The translations under genes and the position numbers were made by a program. Positions 1 through 9,820 of a stretch of 64,000 nt of DNA are shown here, piece by piece. Positions within the stretch are counted from its first letter, which is position 1, and the number at the start of each line of letters is the position of its first letter. This stretch comes from Vibrio ziniensis (GTDB lineage: Bacteria; Pseudomonadota; Gammaproteobacteria; Enterobacterales; Vibrionaceae): the NCBI RefSeq assembly GCF_011064285.1, contig NZ_CP049331.1, positions 1,612,001 through 1,676,000 on the forward strand. The letters are read 5' to 3'. The notes under the pieces are model-generated. The model did no database searches and was not told the origin of the DNA. It saw only the letters and a list, made by a program, of their open reading frames with translations.

Positions 1-33
1 GCAATGCGTGGAAAAGGCTTTTTGAGAACGTAA
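1..33 (+). CDS. 3' end of an upstream CDS, probably the tungstate ABC permease
   Basis: Frame 1 reads ten residues (AMRGKGFLRT) and then a TAA stop at 31-33. The next gene, an ABC transporter ATPase, starts only 8 bases later with a TAAGGA ribosome binding site that overlaps this stop. Tight spacing like this suggests an operon in which the preceding gene is the permease. Too little is visible to identify the protein from its own sequence, so the permease call rests on context alone. Confidence 0.4.
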   Translation, partial: AMRGKGFLRT

Positions 34-41
34 GGATAAGA

Positions 42-752
42 ATGTCGATAACACTTAACGCTCAACAGTTATCAATGCGTTTCAAAGATCGTGTGTTATT
101 TCATATCGATCATCTTTCTATAGGACCAAACGATGCCATTTATCTCAAAGGAGACAATGGTGTCGGTAAAACAACGTTACTGAAAGTCTTGGCAGGTCTT
201 CAAAAGCCTTCAAAAGGCAATGTTTCTAACTCTTTACCTTGGTGGCAACGAGTTTTTCAATCATCAGCACGCCAACAGGTTATCTATTTACATCAAACAC
301 CTTACTTGTTTGATGCAACTGTCTACCAAAATGTGCTTTACGGCATTAAGTTTTCATCACTGAGTACCAAGGTAAAACGTTCTACAGTCATCAATGCTCT
401 ACGAATGGTTGGCTTAGAAACGTTAGCTGATGAGCATATCTCCGTTCTTTCCGGTGGAGAAAAACAGCGAGTGGCGATGGCCCGCGCTTGGATTTTAAAT
501 CCCTCCATTTTGTTGATGGACGAACCAAGTGCTTCACTTGACCAAGAATCCATCGATAGATTGGTCATCATGGCGAAGGACTTGCTAGCCAGAGGCTCTA
601 GCCTTGTCATTACCAGCCATCAAGCCAACGCCTTGACTGCAATTTGCAAGAAACAATGGTGGATAAATGACTGCACACTTATCGAAACACCATTGCTACA
701 CATAGTAAAACCAGAAAAAGAGAGTACCAATGTTACTTCCCTCTCAAACTAG
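42..752 (+). CDS. tupC: ABC transporter ATP-binding protein, likely tungstate importer subunit TupC
   Basis: This 236-residue cytoplasmic ATPase would energise import of an oxyanion, probably tungstate. Visible motifs are Walker [10 protein letters not shown] (about 37-45), the signature LSGGEKQR (about 136-143) and Walker B LLMDEP (about 157-162), so the nucleotide-binding domain is complete. It follows what looks like a permease end and overlaps mobA by 23 bp. Genes for molybdenum cofactor synthesis come next, which favours a tungstate or molybdate substrate. Single-domain ATPases of this length, without the C-terminal TOBE domain of ModC, are typical of TupC. Phosphate or another anion cannot be excluded without the binding protein, which lies outside the window. 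Confidence 0.72.
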   Translation: MSITLNAQQLSMRFKDRVLFHIDHLSIGPNDAIYLKGDNGVGKTTLLKVLAGLQKPSKGNVSNSLPWWQRVFQSSARQQVIYLHQTPYLFDATVYQNVLYGIKFSSLSTKVKRSTVINALRMVGLETLADEHISVLSGGEKQRVAMARAWILNPSILLMDEPSASLDQESIDRLVIMAKDLLARGSSLVITSHQANALTAICKKQWWINDCTLIETPLLHIVKPEKESTNVTSLSN

Positions 753-1317
753 TTGGGTCATACTTGCCGGAGGGCAAGCGACTCGAATGGGTGGACATGA
801 TAAAGGGCTTATTAAGCTTAATAACAAACCGCTAATTGAACATGTCATAGAACGTTTGAAACCACAAACATCTAAGATACTTATCAATGCGAATCGTAAT
901 CTAGAACAATACAGCCACTACGGAACGGTTATCAGCGACAGTTTTGCAGGTTACCCTGGACCTTTAGGTGGTATTCACAGCGGATTAATGAATGCACCAA
1001 CAGACTGGGTTGGATTTGTTCCCTGCGATAGCCCACTGATTTCTGAAGATTTAGTGGAGCGTTTTTGTCAGGTTGTGACCGAGCAAACCGATATCATTGT
1101 CGCCCACGACGGTGAACACTCTCAGCCGGTTTTTACGCTTTACCATAAACGTGTCCTTCCTAAGCTCACAGCATTTTTAGAACGTGGAGATCGAAAGATA
1201 ATCTTACTTTACAACGACTGTCATACTGAATATGTCGACTTTAGCGACTCACCACAGTGTTTTGTTAACTTAAATACGCCAGATGAACTAACCCAATTCG
1301 GAGCGTTACAAATATGA
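730..1317 (+). CDS. mobA: Molybdenum cofactor guanylyltransferase MobA
   Basis: MobA transfers GMP from GTP to molybdopterin to give the MGD form of the molybdenum cofactor. The 195-residue protein has the N-terminal nucleotide-binding motif [16 protein letters not shown] (about 12-27) and the metal-binding VPCDSPL motif near residues 96-102, both characteristic of MobA. Length is normal for the family. Its start lies inside the 3' end of the ABC ATPase gene (23 bp overlap) and its last bases overlap the mobB-moeA fusion by 4 bp, so the three genes are probably translationally coupled. The order transporter-mobA-mobB/moeA fits a metal uptake and cofactor-maturation operon. Confidence 0.93.
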   Translation: MLLPSQTSWVILAGGQATRMGGHDKGLIKLNNKPLIEHVIERLKPQTSKILINANRNLEQYSHYGTVISDSFAGYPGPLGGIHSGLMNAPTDWVGFVPCDSPLISEDLVERFCQVVTEQTDIIVAHDGEHSQPVFTLYHKRVLPKLTAFLERGDRKIILLYNDCHTEYVDFSDSPQCFVNLNTPDELTQFGALQI

Positions 1318-3083
1318 GCTTACAACGCCCTCGTCTGCCCCTTTTAGGCTTTGCCGCATATTCAGGCACAGGTAAAACGACGCTGCTTGAAGCGCTTATC
1401 CCAATGCTTACCAGTGCGGGTTTGCGTTTAGGTGTACTAAAACATGCTCACCACGATTTTGATGTCGATATACCAGGTAAAGACAGCTATCGCTTACGCA
1501 AGGCCGGAGCTAGTCAGATGCTGATTGCTTCACGTAATCGACACGTGTTGATGACGGAAACGCCAGAGGCAGAAGCGGAGTTCAACTATCTTCTCAGTCG
1601 TTTCGACAGTGAAAAACTCGACATCATCTTAGTGGAAGGCTGTAAAAACATAGCTTTCCCAAAGGTTGAATTGCATAGAAGTGAACTTAACAAGCCTTGG
1701 CTCTACTTAAACGATAACAACATCATTGCAATTGCCGCAGATGAAATCGTTGAGTCCGATCTCCCTCAACTCAACATCAATGATTTAGAAAGCATTGCCA
1801 AGTTTGTCGTTGATTACGCTAATCGTTTTGGTAAAGAAAAACTGCCTCCTGAAAGCTGTGATACGTTATCTCCAGCCTTTCTTTCAGTAGAACAAGGTCG
1901 CCAATCCATTCTAGATCGCGTGCCTGTTCTATCAGATATTGAAACAATTCAACGAGCAAACATTTATAACCGAGTGTTAGCTAAAGACATTTCATCCCCC
2001 GTCAATGTCCCAACTTACAGAAACTCAGCGATGGATGGCTTTGCTATACGCAGTGATGACCTAAATCGCGAGCACTATCAAATAGTCGCTGAAATTATGG
2101 CTGGTGACACTTATTTGAAAGTTGTTGAATCTGGTCAAGCAGTAAAAATCATGACGGGTGCTGCCGTTCCACAAGGTGCTGACACTGTTGTCATGCGAGA
2201 ACAAGCCACCGTATCTGGAAAAACAGTAACGTTTGGTGACGCGAAAATAAAAGCGGGTCAAAATGTTCGCCAGGCTGGTGAAGATTTGGCAATTGGTCAA
2301 AGTGTTTTTGCAACAGGCCAGCGCTTACATTCTCCAGAAATGGGGATGATTGCTTCACTAGGTATGGACGCTGCTCCCGTATTTCGAAAACTGAAAGTTG
2401 CCATTTTCTCAACGGGTAATGAAGTACAACAACCGGGTATCCCTGCCAATGATTCTCGAATCTTTGACTCCAATAGATACACATTGATGGGGCTTTTAAC
2501 TCAGCTAGGATGTGAAATCATTGACCTTAGTATCATAGAAGATAACGAACAAGCGATGATTGATGCATTACATAAAGCATCACAATCAGCGGACGTTGTA
2601 CTCACCTCTGGTGGAGTTTCGGTTGGAGATGCTGATTTTATTAAGTCAGCACTCGAATCGTTAGGCTCAATTGAGTTTTGGCGTATCAATATGCGACCAG
2701 GTCGCCCGCTCGCATTCGGCAGCATTAACGATAAACCTATCTTTGGTTTACCGGGAAACCCAGTGGCGGTAATGGTCTCATTCATTAATTTTGTTGAACC
2801 AGCATTGCGTAAAATGCAGGGCGAGTTGAATTGGCAACCGTTAAAAGTTAATGCTATAGCGACGGAAGAACTTCGATCGCGCCAAGGTCGGACTGAGTTT
2901 ACACGCGGTGTCTACAGCATTAACCAGTTTGGGCAGTTAGTAGTTAAGTCGACGGGAAAACAAGGCTCTGGAATATTACGCTCGATGAGCGAAGCTAACT
3001 GCTTAATCGAAATATCACCAGCAGTAGATACAGTTAAATCCGGTGAAAGCGTGACAATTATTCCACTTCAAGGCAGAATCTAG
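1314..3083 (+). CDS. moeA: Fused MobB/MoeA: MGD biosynthesis GTPase adaptor plus molybdopterin molybdotransferase
   Basis: The 589-residue product joins two cofactor enzymes. Residues 1 to about 170 are MobB-like, with the P-loop SGTGKTT at 17-23. Residues from about 190 on are a complete MoeA, which inserts molybdate into adenylylated molybdopterin: [32 protein letters not shown] and [10 protein letters not shown] are all present. It starts 4 bp inside mobA. The fusion puts insertion of the metal and handling of the MGD intermediate on one chain. I recall similar fusions annotated in vibrios, so it is probably not unique. A short gene follows after 31 bases from its preferred start. Confidence 0.93.
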   Translation: MSLQRPRLPLLGFAAYSGTGKTTLLEALIPMLTSAGLRLGVLKHAHHDFDVDIPGKDSYRLRKAGASQMLIASRNRHVLMTETPEAEAEFNYLLSRFDSEKLDIILVEGCKNIAFPKVELHRSELNKPWLYLNDNNIIAIAADEIVESDLPQLNINDLESIAKFVVDYANRFGKEKLPPESCDTLSPAFLSVEQGRQSILDRVPVLSDIETIQRANIYNRVLAKDISSPVNVPTYRNSAMDGFAIRSDDLNREHYQIVAEIMAGDTYLKVVESGQAVKIMTGAAVPQGADTVVMREQATVSGKTVTFGDAKIKAGQNVRQAGEDLAIGQSVFATGQRLHSPEMGMIASLGMDAAPVFRKLKVAIFSTGNEVQQPGIPANDSRIFDSNRYTLMGLLTQLGCEIIDLSIIEDNEQAMIDALHKASQSADVVLTSGGVSVGDADFIKSALESLGSIEFWRINMRPGRPLAFGSINDKPIFGLPGNPVAVMVSFINFVEPALRKMQGELNWQPLKVNAIATEELRSRQGRTEFTRGVYSINQFGQLVVKSTGKQGSGILRSMSEANCLIEISPAVDTVKSGESVTIIPLQGRI

Positions 3084-3114
3084 CGTTTGAAAAATGCTGC
3101 TAACGAGAGAAATT

Positions 3115-3393
3115 ATGGCTCGCACTATTATTTATACCTACAAAGATGAAGAGAAAACGCTGACTTTCTCTTACCAACAGCACAGAAACATTCATGAAGC
3201 TGTAGCAGAAGCTGAGGGTATAGACATCACTGATTATTTGAAAATGGAACAGCAGCTAGAGCAAATTTCTGATACCAAAGCTGTTCGCAACTATCGCGAT
3301 AACCATTTCAAAAAGTTAGGCTTTGGCATCATTACTCTTAAACCTAAAGAGAATTTGGGTGTTGGACAAAAACCAAAGCCACAAGTTAAATAG
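3115..3393 (+). CDS. Small conserved protein, probably DUF2960 family
   Basis: A 92-residue basic cytoplasmic protein beginning MARTIIYTYKDEEKTL. No catalytic motif or membrane segment is visible, and function is unknown. The start at 3115 is preferred over an in-frame ATG at 3094 because GAGAGA lies a few bases upstream of it, and because MARTI matches my memory of vibrio and shewanella DUF2960 proteins, which I could not check. The C-terminus is rich in Lys, Pro and Gln. It sits 31 bases after mobB-moeA and is followed by a strong terminator, so it may be cotranscribed with the molybdenum genes, although nothing in its sequence points to cofactor work. Confidence 0.75.
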   Translation: MARTIIYTYKDEEKTLTFSYQQHRNIHEAVAEAEGIDITDYLKMEQQLEQISDTKAVRNYRDNHFKKLGFGIITLKPKENLGVGQKPKPQVK

Positions 3394-3462
3394 TTAAAAA
3401 CTTCTCACAATCATCATTACCGCCAATAAGCATCAGCGAACAAGTTGTTAGGGATGACAGTA

Positions 3463-3490
3463 AAAAGGGCTTGAATACTCAAGCCCTTTT
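3463..3490. terminator. Bidirectional rho-independent terminator
   Basis: A perfect 12-bp stem (AAAAGGGCTTGA pairing with TCAAGCCCTTTT) with a 4-base loop, A-rich on one side and T-rich on the other. It lies between convergent genes, the small DUF2960-like gene and nagK, and can terminate transcripts from both sides. Confidence 0.9.
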
Positions 3491-3515
3491 CTATTTAACC
3501 AACTGAAACTCAGTG

Positions 3516-4427
3516 TTATTTGATATTCAAGAATGCAGCACCACGAACACCACCTGAATCACCATGTTTTGCTTTGATGATTTTCGGGCATTTTGCTACT
3601 GAAAGAAGATGTTTAGAGATACGTTTAGGTACTTCTTGATAAATCAAATCAAAGTTCGATAGACCGCCACCAAGAACAACCACATGTGGATCATGCGCAG
3701 TGAAAATGTTACCAAAACAGATTGCCAATAGTTCCATGAACTGGTCAACGTGCTTAACTGCTTTCTCTTCACCTTCATTGTATGCATTGATGATGTCGAT
3801 AGCTTTCTTCTTTTCACCGTTGTTGTGTGCGTAAATTAACTCAAAACCACGACCTGAAAGATAGTTATCCATACAACCTTTGTTGCCACAACCACATTCC
3901 AATAATGGCGCTTTATCGCCGCCTAAATGGAACCAAGCATCAATTGGCAAACGCATATGACCGATCTCACCCGCTACGTGGTTACGACCTGAGAACACTT
4001 TACCGTTATAGATTAAACCGCCGCCAAAACCTGTACCTAGGATCAAACCTAGTACTGATGGCTCATCTTTCAGTTCTTCATCCCATGCTTCAGAAAGAGC
4101 AAAGCAGTTCGCATCGTTTTCAATTTTTACGCTACGACCAATTTTAGCTTCGAGATCAGCACGCAGTGGTTTGCCTTTTGCTGACGGTACGTTTACTGTC
4201 AATACCGTTGCGTCGTCAGCATCTTCCATACCTGGCAAACCTAAACCTATCGTACCTTCTACGCCAAATTCAGCATCATACTTAGCAACTAGCCCAGCAA
4301 TTGTTTCAACAAGCTGCTGGTAGTCTTCTGTTGGTGTCGGTACACGTTCAGTAGCAACACGCTCAAGTTTCTCATTGAACGCACCAAATTCAATCTTAGT
4401 GCCGCCGACATCAAAGCCGTAATACAT
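3516..4427 (-). CDS. nagK: N-acetyl-D-glucosamine kinase NagK (ROK family)
   Basis: A ROK-family sugar kinase of 303 residues, the same length as E. coli NagK. NagK phosphorylates free N-acetylglucosamine to GlcNAc-6-phosphate, salvaging sugar from cell-wall or chitin breakdown. The ATP-binding motif [11 protein letters not shown] is at the N-terminus, and a second glycine-rich motif [11 protein letters not shown] lies near the middle. The zinc-binding ROK signature [18 protein letters not shown] is intact. It is monocistronic as far as can be seen, with a terminator just downstream and a 276-base AT-rich region upstream. Fructokinase (Mak) is the main alternative within ROK, but the opening [12 protein letters not shown] and the length favour NagK. 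Confidence 0.88.
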   Translation of the reverse strand: MYYGFDVGGTKIEFGAFNEKLERVATERVPTPTEDYQQLVETIAGLVAKYDAEFGVEGTIGLGLPGMEDADDATVLTVNVPSAKGKPLRADLEAKIGRSVKIENDANCFALSEAWDEELKDEPSVLGLILGTGFGGGLIYNGKVFSGRNHVAGEIGHMRLPIDAWFHLGGDKAPLLECGCGNKGCMDNYLSGRGFELIYAHNNGEKKKAIDIINAYNEGEEKAVKHVDQFMELLAICFGNIFTAHDPHVVVLGGGLSNFDLIYQEVPKRISKHLLSVAKCPKIIKAKHGDSGGVRGAAFLNIK

Positions 4428-4703
4428 GCAAACCTCTCCTACTCAATCCCAGTAATAAGGAAATTATTTAAAGCGATTCACGCACCAATTGCGCCATCCT
4501 TTAGCTAATTAACAAAAGCTGTTAAATAACCAAATCACCCAAATGACCGAAGCTATCTGACTGATATCAGCGTAATTAATTCGCGATTAAAAAATATTGG
4601 CTTATTATCCATAACCCACCCCATGCAATCCGTGACCAAACACTTATTTATCCGGCTACACATTTTGATTGCGCAAATGTAAAGCAGTATTGAGTGTTCA
4701 GTC

Positions 4704-5435
4704 TCAATCTAGGCTTTGCGTGAATTGCAAATATTCTTTAAGCGCCGTTTTTTCTTCCTTGGGTTTTATACGAGTCTTACCAAGCAAATAGCTTTCTTTA
4801 AAGGTTTCAAACCACAAGCGTAACGTTTCAGCGCCCAATTTTTCCCCGAATTTATCCAGAACAAGGCTAGCGACTTCAGCGGTAGCAAGATGCTGCTCGT
4901 TGTCTGATTTTCTCATCACATATTGAGAAAGAACTTGAGGCTCGATTGAGATTAAAGGCAAATGTGATAAGTAAGGAGATCGGCGTACAATTCGGTTTGC
5001 TTCACGCCAGCTTCCATCGACGAAAATAAGCAGTGGTTTCTTACCCGTTGCTATACTTTCCACTTCTTGCATCACTCGAGCATGTTCTTCTTCTGTTTCT
5101 GCAGGAAAAACTAAAACTGGGAAATAGGATGGATCTTGTAAAAGATCCAACATCTGAGAATCAGGCTCTGTGCGATTCCATTGATAAACGTACGTTTCTT
5201 TTACGATGTCTGCAATCAGTCGACCAGTATTGCTTGGCTTAAAAACTTCTTGTTGAGAAACAATAAGTAATACCGCAACTTGCGTATCAATATCAGGCTG
5301 ATGCTGACACAAACAATGCGTCAGCCCCACATTACAGTATGCACAACGTTGAATTTTGCAGCCGCGAGCTAAAAAAGGTTTTGTTGATCGTTCGAGCCGA
5401 TATTGGTACAAACGATGGAAAGCATGGATTCTCAT
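4704..5435 (-). CDS. DTW-domain tRNA-uridine aminocarboxypropyltransferase (YfiP/TapT-like)
   Basis: This 243-residue protein belongs to the DTW family, whose E. coli member makes acp3U at position 47 of tRNAs using S-adenosylmethionine. An N-terminal cysteine cluster (CKIQRCAYCNVGLTHCLC, about residues 26-43) resembles a metal-binding site of the family. The motif that names the domain, DTxW, appears here as DGSWREANRI, so the second position is Gly instead of Thr. A conserved basic stretch (RRSPYLSHLPL) follows. It stands alone between nagK and a divergently oriented hydroxylase gene. The exact tRNA position modified is inferred from the family. Confidence 0.8.
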   Translation of the reverse strand: MRIHAFHRLYQYRLERSTKPFLARGCKIQRCAYCNVGLTHCLCQHQPDIDTQVAVLLIVSQQEVFKPSNTGRLIADIVKETYVYQWNRTEPDSQMLDLLQDPSYFPVLVFPAETEEEHARVMQEVESIATGKKPLLIFVDGSWREANRIVRRSPYLSHLPLISIEPQVLSQYVMRKSDNEQHLATAEVASLVLDKFGEKLGAETLRLWFETFKESYLLGKTRIKPKEEKTALKEYLQFTQSLD

Positions 5436-5660
5436 ATCTGTAGAAGTACGTTAATTTTCTAGTACTGATAATTTTTGTACTGAAAAATTTTATTGACTGA
5501 AAGTGGCGCAGAGTTTAACCGCTGTTAGTTGAGTTCTCCAGCGCAATTTAAGTTTGAAACTCTGATTAGTGATTGGATTACATCACTTTGTGAAACAGTA
5601 AATGATGTTCAAGAAATACATGGTTATGACACGGTAAATAGGTATTACACGGAGGTGGTT

Positions 5661-6452
5661 ATGTCCTACCAACCAGAAACCATTAGGTTAGCATTCTTTG
5701 TTTTGGTGCTATTGATTTGCGCATTTTGGGAGTCGAATGCTCCACGTAAACACCTTTCTCAGAGCAAGTCTGTACGTTGGATTAATAATCTCGGCTTAGT
5801 TGGTCTAAACAGCGTACTAATTACACTCCTTATGCCGATTGTCGCCCTCTCTGCAGCAAGCTGGGCAGAAGCCCATTCTTTCGGCCTTATGCACTGGCTG
5901 AATGTATCTCCTACATGGTCTCTGGTTATTTCTGTAGTTTTGCTCGATGGCATCATTTATTGGCAGCACATTATGTTCCACAGTGTGCCATTCTTATGGC
6001 GACTCCATCGTATGCACCATGCAGATCAAGATATCGATGTGACCACTGGCGCACGATTCCATCCAATTGAAATTCTGATTTCTATGTGGATTAAAATTGG
6101 CGCGGTAACACTGATTGGCGCGCCTGTTTGGGCCGTAGTTACTTTTGAAATTGTACTTAATGCGAGTGCTATGTTTAATCATAGCAATGCAAGATTACCG
6201 TTGAAACTGGATAGGTTGATGCGAAAACTCATTGTGACGCCTGATATGCACAGAGTTCATCACTCGGTTATAGAACGAGAAACTCATTCTAATTTTGGAT
6301 TTTTCTTATCGATATGGGATCGAATATTCGGTACTTACATCGCTCAACCTTATTTAGGTCATGATGAAATGAGGATTGGTTTACCGATGTTTAAACGTTC
6401 AAGAGAACAATGGTTGGATAAAATGCTTACCCAACCATTCAGAGAAAAATAA
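5661..6452 (+). CDS. Sterol desaturase / fatty acid hydroxylase superfamily membrane protein
   Basis: An integral membrane di-iron enzyme of 263 residues. It has several hydrophobic segments and the histidine clusters that ligate the two irons: HIMFH, HRMHH, and later HRVHHS. These define the fatty acid hydroxylase superfamily; the substrate cannot be deduced. I chose the ATG at 5661 because a strong GGAGGT Shine-Dalgarno lies 5-10 bases before it. The open frame extends upstream to a TTG at 5529, but that region has no comparable site and adds 44 non-hydrophobic residues. The gene converges on the chemoreceptor gene with only 7 bases between stop codons. Confidence 0.82.
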   Translation: MSYQPETIRLAFFVLVLLICAFWESNAPRKHLSQSKSVRWINNLGLVGLNSVLITLLMPIVALSAASWAEAHSFGLMHWLNVSPTWSLVISVVLLDGIIYWQHIMFHSVPFLWRLHRMHHADQDIDVTTGARFHPIEILISMWIKIGAVTLIGAPVWAVVTFEIVLNASAMFNHSNARLPLKLDRLMRKLIVTPDMHRVHHSVIERETHSNFGFFLSIWDRIFGTYIAQPYLGHDEMRIGLPMFKRSREQWLDKMLTQPFREK

Positions 6453-6459
6453 TCAATAA

Positions 6460-8493
6460 TTAACTTAGAGCATATTTGGCAAGCATCGCTTTTTGTTGAC
6501 CTGCGATGTTTGCCACTTGCTGTGAGCTATCAACCATCGACTCAAGCTGAAGCTTCGTTTGTGTAGCTTGGTCAGAAATTTGTACAATCGAGCGGCTCAC
6601 ATCGGCTGTCGCTCGTTCTTGCTCTTCCGTCGCAACAGAAATTTGCTCTACTCTCGCTCGAATATGTGTAACCGCACTTTCAATATCAGCAAACGTCAGT
6701 TTTACTTCGTCACTAGATTGAAGCGCAGAGACCATCTCGTTTCTGGACTCTAATACTGCTTGACGAGACTTCGCAGCAGAAGCTTGTAGTTGGCTCATCA
6801 TATCTCGGATACTACCCGTTTGCTGAGTGGTATCTTTAGCGAGCTTACGAACTTCGTCAGCAACAACAGCAAAGCCTCGACCATGTTCACCTGCACGTGC
6901 CGCCTCAATCGCTGCGTTTAACGCTAATAAGTTAGTGCTTTCTGCAATACCATTAATTAAGTCAACCAGTTCACTGATTCGCGAAACACTGCTGTCAAGT
7001 TCACTCATAGCGGACTCATTGATATTCAATGACACTTCTAGTGCTTCTAATCGATAGCGGTTCTCTTCTACTGCTTTTACCCCTTGCGATGAGTGCTCAG
7101 AAGCTGTCACAGAGTCGGTGTATGAATCATTGGTGACTCCAGCAATTTCACGGATTGATGCCTCCAATTGGTTGATAGTTGTAACCATGCTTAACAGGGC
7201 TTCATTTTGGATTGTTAACCCCTGATTAGAATTCTCAGCAGCATCGTGACTCAATTGAGCAGTCTGATAAAGCGTTTCACAGTTAGACGTTACCATCGTT
7301 AGAGATTCATTAGTTGATGCAATGACTAGGTTAAGTTTTACTGCAATATCATGGAATTCCATTGGCCCCGTTAACTTAGCCAGATGACTAAAATCATGCT
7401 CAGTCATATAGGTAAGGCTAGTAGTTATATTCTTCATACCTTTGTTTACCCAAACTCTAAGCCCAAGCCATGAAACAACGACAAGAAAGACAAGTACAGC
7501 TCCCCCAACTAACAAAGCTAATGTAATTTCGTTAATGGTACTTTGAACTTCCTGTTCTTTAGATTGAATAATATCGGTTGTGATATGAGATAGCGCTGCT
7601 AGCTGATCTGCAATGTTATCGGCCATTAAAGCTGCTTGGGAAAAATCCGAATTTTGGCTTTGCGCTGTTTCTAGACGAATCATTATTTGGTCGAGTATTC
7701 CACCTGACTTAAAGCCTTCCAAAACCATCTGATAAGGAGCAGTGAGGCTGGAAAATTCATTCACGTCAGGATGCCACTCCTTGAAATCATCGAACGCGAG
7801 TTCAAGTCCTGAAATACGTGTTTTTAGCTCTTTGTACTCTTTTTGTGCCAGTTCCTTCTCTTCTTGAACCATAAATAGAAGAAATGTACTTTCCATTACA
7901 CCTGAAGCGGCAACAAATCGGTTTGCCGCATCCATTGATTCCGGATTTTCGATAGCTAGAAATGAGGCGATACGGTTCATTTCTGGACCAATCGAACTAA
8001 GACCATATCTGAAGCCAGCAGCCTGTTCAGTAATTTTTGCCGTTTGTTGTAGCTGAGTTTGCTGTGACTGGATAATCGCTGCTGAATATTGAGAAAACTT
8101 TGCGATATTCTGAATTAGTTCCTCTTGTAGCATCGGATCTATTAGAGAACCGAATTCTTGAGTGATTCCTTTCATCTCTTTCAGCCGAACATTGACGTTT
8201 TGATCCAACTTTAATAAATCAACACGAATACTATCTAATTGTTCAACCGATTTAGCTCTTGTCCCATAACCGATATATTTAACTTGTTCGAGTATGTTTT
8301 GCGTTAGGGCAGCATTATTGGTCGATAGTGGAAGTGCTCGTTCTGATAATTGACTAAATTGAGATCCTATTTTGTCAATGCCACGAACACTAGTGACAGA
8401 AAGTACAGTGACAAGTATGGTTATGGTGACAAAAATAATAGAAAGTGTTTGAATAAGTGAGAACGTTATTCGGGGCTTGGCAGAATTATTCAT
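6460..8493 (-). CDS. Methyl-accepting chemotaxis protein with long periplasmic sensor
   Basis: A 677-residue chemoreceptor. From the N-terminus: TM1 at about 10-35, a long helical periplasmic region of roughly 300 residues rich in Gln and Glu, TM2 ([19 protein letters not shown]), a HAMP-like linker, and the cytoplasmic signalling domain with the hairpin tip containing [20 protein letters not shown] and [12 protein letters not shown]. The tip binds CheW and CheA. The frame opens further upstream, to 8559, but translation probably starts at [12 protein letters not shown] (8493). The longer form would overlap the divergent lipoprotein gene at 8551. The ligand is unknown. No C-terminal CheR-docking pentapeptide is seen. 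Confidence 0.88.
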   Translation of the reverse strand: MNNSAKPRITFSLIQTLSIIFVTITILVTVLSVTSVRGIDKIGSQFSQLSERALPLSTNNAALTQNILEQVKYIGYGTRAKSVEQLDSIRVDLLKLDQNVNVRLKEMKGITQEFGSLIDPMLQEELIQNIAKFSQYSAAIIQSQQTQLQQTAKITEQAAGFRYGLSSIGPEMNRIASFLAIENPESMDAANRFVAASGVMESTFLLFMVQEEKELAQKEYKELKTRISGLELAFDDFKEWHPDVNEFSSLTAPYQMVLEGFKSGGILDQIMIRLETAQSQNSDFSQAALMADNIADQLAALSHITTDIIQSKEQEVQSTINEITLALLVGGAVLVFLVVVSWLGLRVWVNKGMKNITTSLTYMTEHDFSHLAKLTGPMEFHDIAVKLNLVIASTNESLTMVTSNCETLYQTAQLSHDAAENSNQGLTIQNEALLSMVTTINQLEASIREIAGVTNDSYTDSVTASEHSSQGVKAVEENRYRLEALEVSLNINESAMSELDSSVSRISELVDLINGIAESTNLLALNAAIEAARAGEHGRGFAVVADEVRKLAKDTTQQTGSIRDMMSQLQASAAKSRQAVLESRNEMVSALQSSDEVKLTFADIESAVTHIRARVEQISVATEEQERATADVSRSIVQISDQATQTKLQLESMVDSSQQVANIAGQQKAMLAKYALS

Positions 8494-8550
8494 TTCAAAG
8501 GCAGTCCAATACCAGTTTAAATACAACATCCGGTATTTTAGGAAATTTTT

Positions 8551-9087
8551 ATGACACATTTATTTCAGAAACCAATAACCTATCACTCATTACTAATGGT
8601 TATTGTATTTTCCTTGGTAACTGGATGCGCTCAAAATCAAAGTTCAAAAAACCTCGATACAAAAGAAGATAAATCGTTAAATTCAAGTATCGATGTTGAA
8701 AGCATAATTGTCCGCGAAGAATCTTTTTTTAATGTCTATAACCAGTGGCAAGGTGTTCCTTACCGTTTAGGTGGAAGTAATAAGAATGGGATTGATTGTT
8801 CTGCGTTCGTTCAGATTGCTTACCGTGATGCATGGCAACTTCCTTTGCCAAGAACGACAAGGTCGCAAAGCCAGATAGGTGAAAATATTAAGTACGATGC
8901 TGCTAAATACGGTGATTTAGTTTTCTTTAAAACGTCAAAAACGACGAATCATGTCGGCGTGTATCTGGGTAACTTGAGGTTTATGCATGCTTCTACATCT
9001 CAAGGGGTCATCATTTCTCGTCTTGATAACCCCTACTGGGCTGCTAAATTTTGGCAATTTAGAAGAGTCGACAGTCTAACGAAATAG
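8551..9087 (+). CDS. NlpC/P60 family lipoprotein (peptidoglycan endopeptidase)
   Basis: A 178-residue cell-wall hydrolase of the NlpC/P60 type, which cuts between D-Glu and meso-diaminopimelate or similar bonds in peptidoglycan stem peptides. A signal sequence ends in the lipobox LVTGC, giving a lipid-modified Cys at 26. The catalytic Cys is C83 in GIDCSAFVQ; the His is expected in HVGVYLG and the third polar residue in FMHAS. AGGAA just upstream of the ATG supports this start. It is transcribed away from the chemoreceptor gene, and its stop lies one base from the convergent stop of the next small gene. NlpC and Spr (MepS) are the closest named relatives. Confidence 0.88.
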   Translation: MTHLFQKPITYHSLLMVIVFSLVTGCAQNQSSKNLDTKEDKSLNSSIDVESIIVREESFFNVYNQWQGVPYRLGGSNKNGIDCSAFVQIAYRDAWQLPLPRTTRSQSQIGENIKYDAAKYGDLVFFKTSKTTNHVGVYLGNLRFMHASTSQGVIISRLDNPYWAAKFWQFRRVDSLTK

Positions 9088-9088
9088 A

Positions 9089-9430
9089 TTAATCGTAAAT
9101 AGCTACCGCTGTATCAAATAGATTCTTCACCAACGCAATGTATTCATCTAGGAAAATGATTTGATCATTCGTCGCTGGTTTCGCCCATACTCCAGCTAAC
9201 ACCTCACCTAAATCTTCTACTACAGAATCAGCTTCTTTCAGAAGTTGAAAGCGTACGCTCGAATGAAGTTCAGGGTTCTGTTCGAAAACTGCCATGATAT
9301 TACTCGCTACCATGTCAGTAACGACATCTTCGACACTTTCTTTACCGGTGTCACCGCCACGGGTGAATACATCCATATTGAATGCAAGATGTTCTATTAG
9401 CGCTAAATAACCATCGGTTTCTACAACCAC
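9089..9430 (-). CDS. Conserved small acidic protein, probably DUF3802
   Basis: An acidic 113-residue protein starting at a GTG with GGAG upstream. It is predicted to be mostly helical and soluble, with no signal peptide or membrane segment and no recognisable catalytic motif. The sequence MVVETDGYLALIEHLAFNMD recalls the vibrio-specific family DUF3802, from memory and unverified. Function is unknown. It converges with the NlpC-like gene with a single base between the stops. The upstream 390-base region contains an inverted repeat related to a CRP site but with a longer spacer. Confidence 0.72.
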   Translation of the reverse strand: MVVETDGYLALIEHLAFNMDVFTRGGDTGKESVEDVVTDMVASNIMAVFEQNPELHSSVRFQLLKEADSVVEDLGEVLAGVWAKPATNDQIIFLDEYIALVKNLFDTAVAIYD

Positions 9431-9820
9431 TTTAATTCTCCGCTTTACTGCTTTATCACCAGTAACTCACTGTGCCTTCAATAATACTAAGCTATGTGAA
9501 GAAAATTTCACACATTAGATATGTTTGCTTGATGAAATTTCAAACGATTCATTGATAAAAATCTAACTTAGTACAAGAAAGCCATAAACTTTACTTGCTT
9601 GCTATGTTAACGACGAAGTCTTTTGTTACACTCATTTTGACTTTCTATTCATTCAAAAGGCAACAACGTTGATGAATCGTTTTATGAGTAAGTTCACAAA
9701 TATGCGGATTAAGTGCATAACAAAACTAAGTTAATGAAATTATTTGCTTTACGGTTCAGTAAAGTCACATTTGATGTTCTAAACTAAAACGGATTAGAGG
9801 ACGGTCATGGAGTTCATACT
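9431..9820. other. 390-base intergenic region between divergent genes
   Basis: AT-rich region shared by the promoters of the DUF3802-like gene and the fructosamine-kinase-like gene. At 9495-9512 it holds TGTGAA-N6-TTCACA, which resembles a CRP site with an 8-base rather than 6-base spacer between the TGTGA and TCACA halves. A second TGAAATTTCA palindrome lies about 30 bases away. No convincing gene, hairpin terminator or repeat copy was seen. Confidence 0.6.

Noticed and set aside
5529..5660. TTG start and 44-residue extension of the fatty acid hydroxylase family gene
   Set aside because: No ribosome binding site of note, while ATG 5661 has GGAGGT at ideal distance and gives the usual membrane start.
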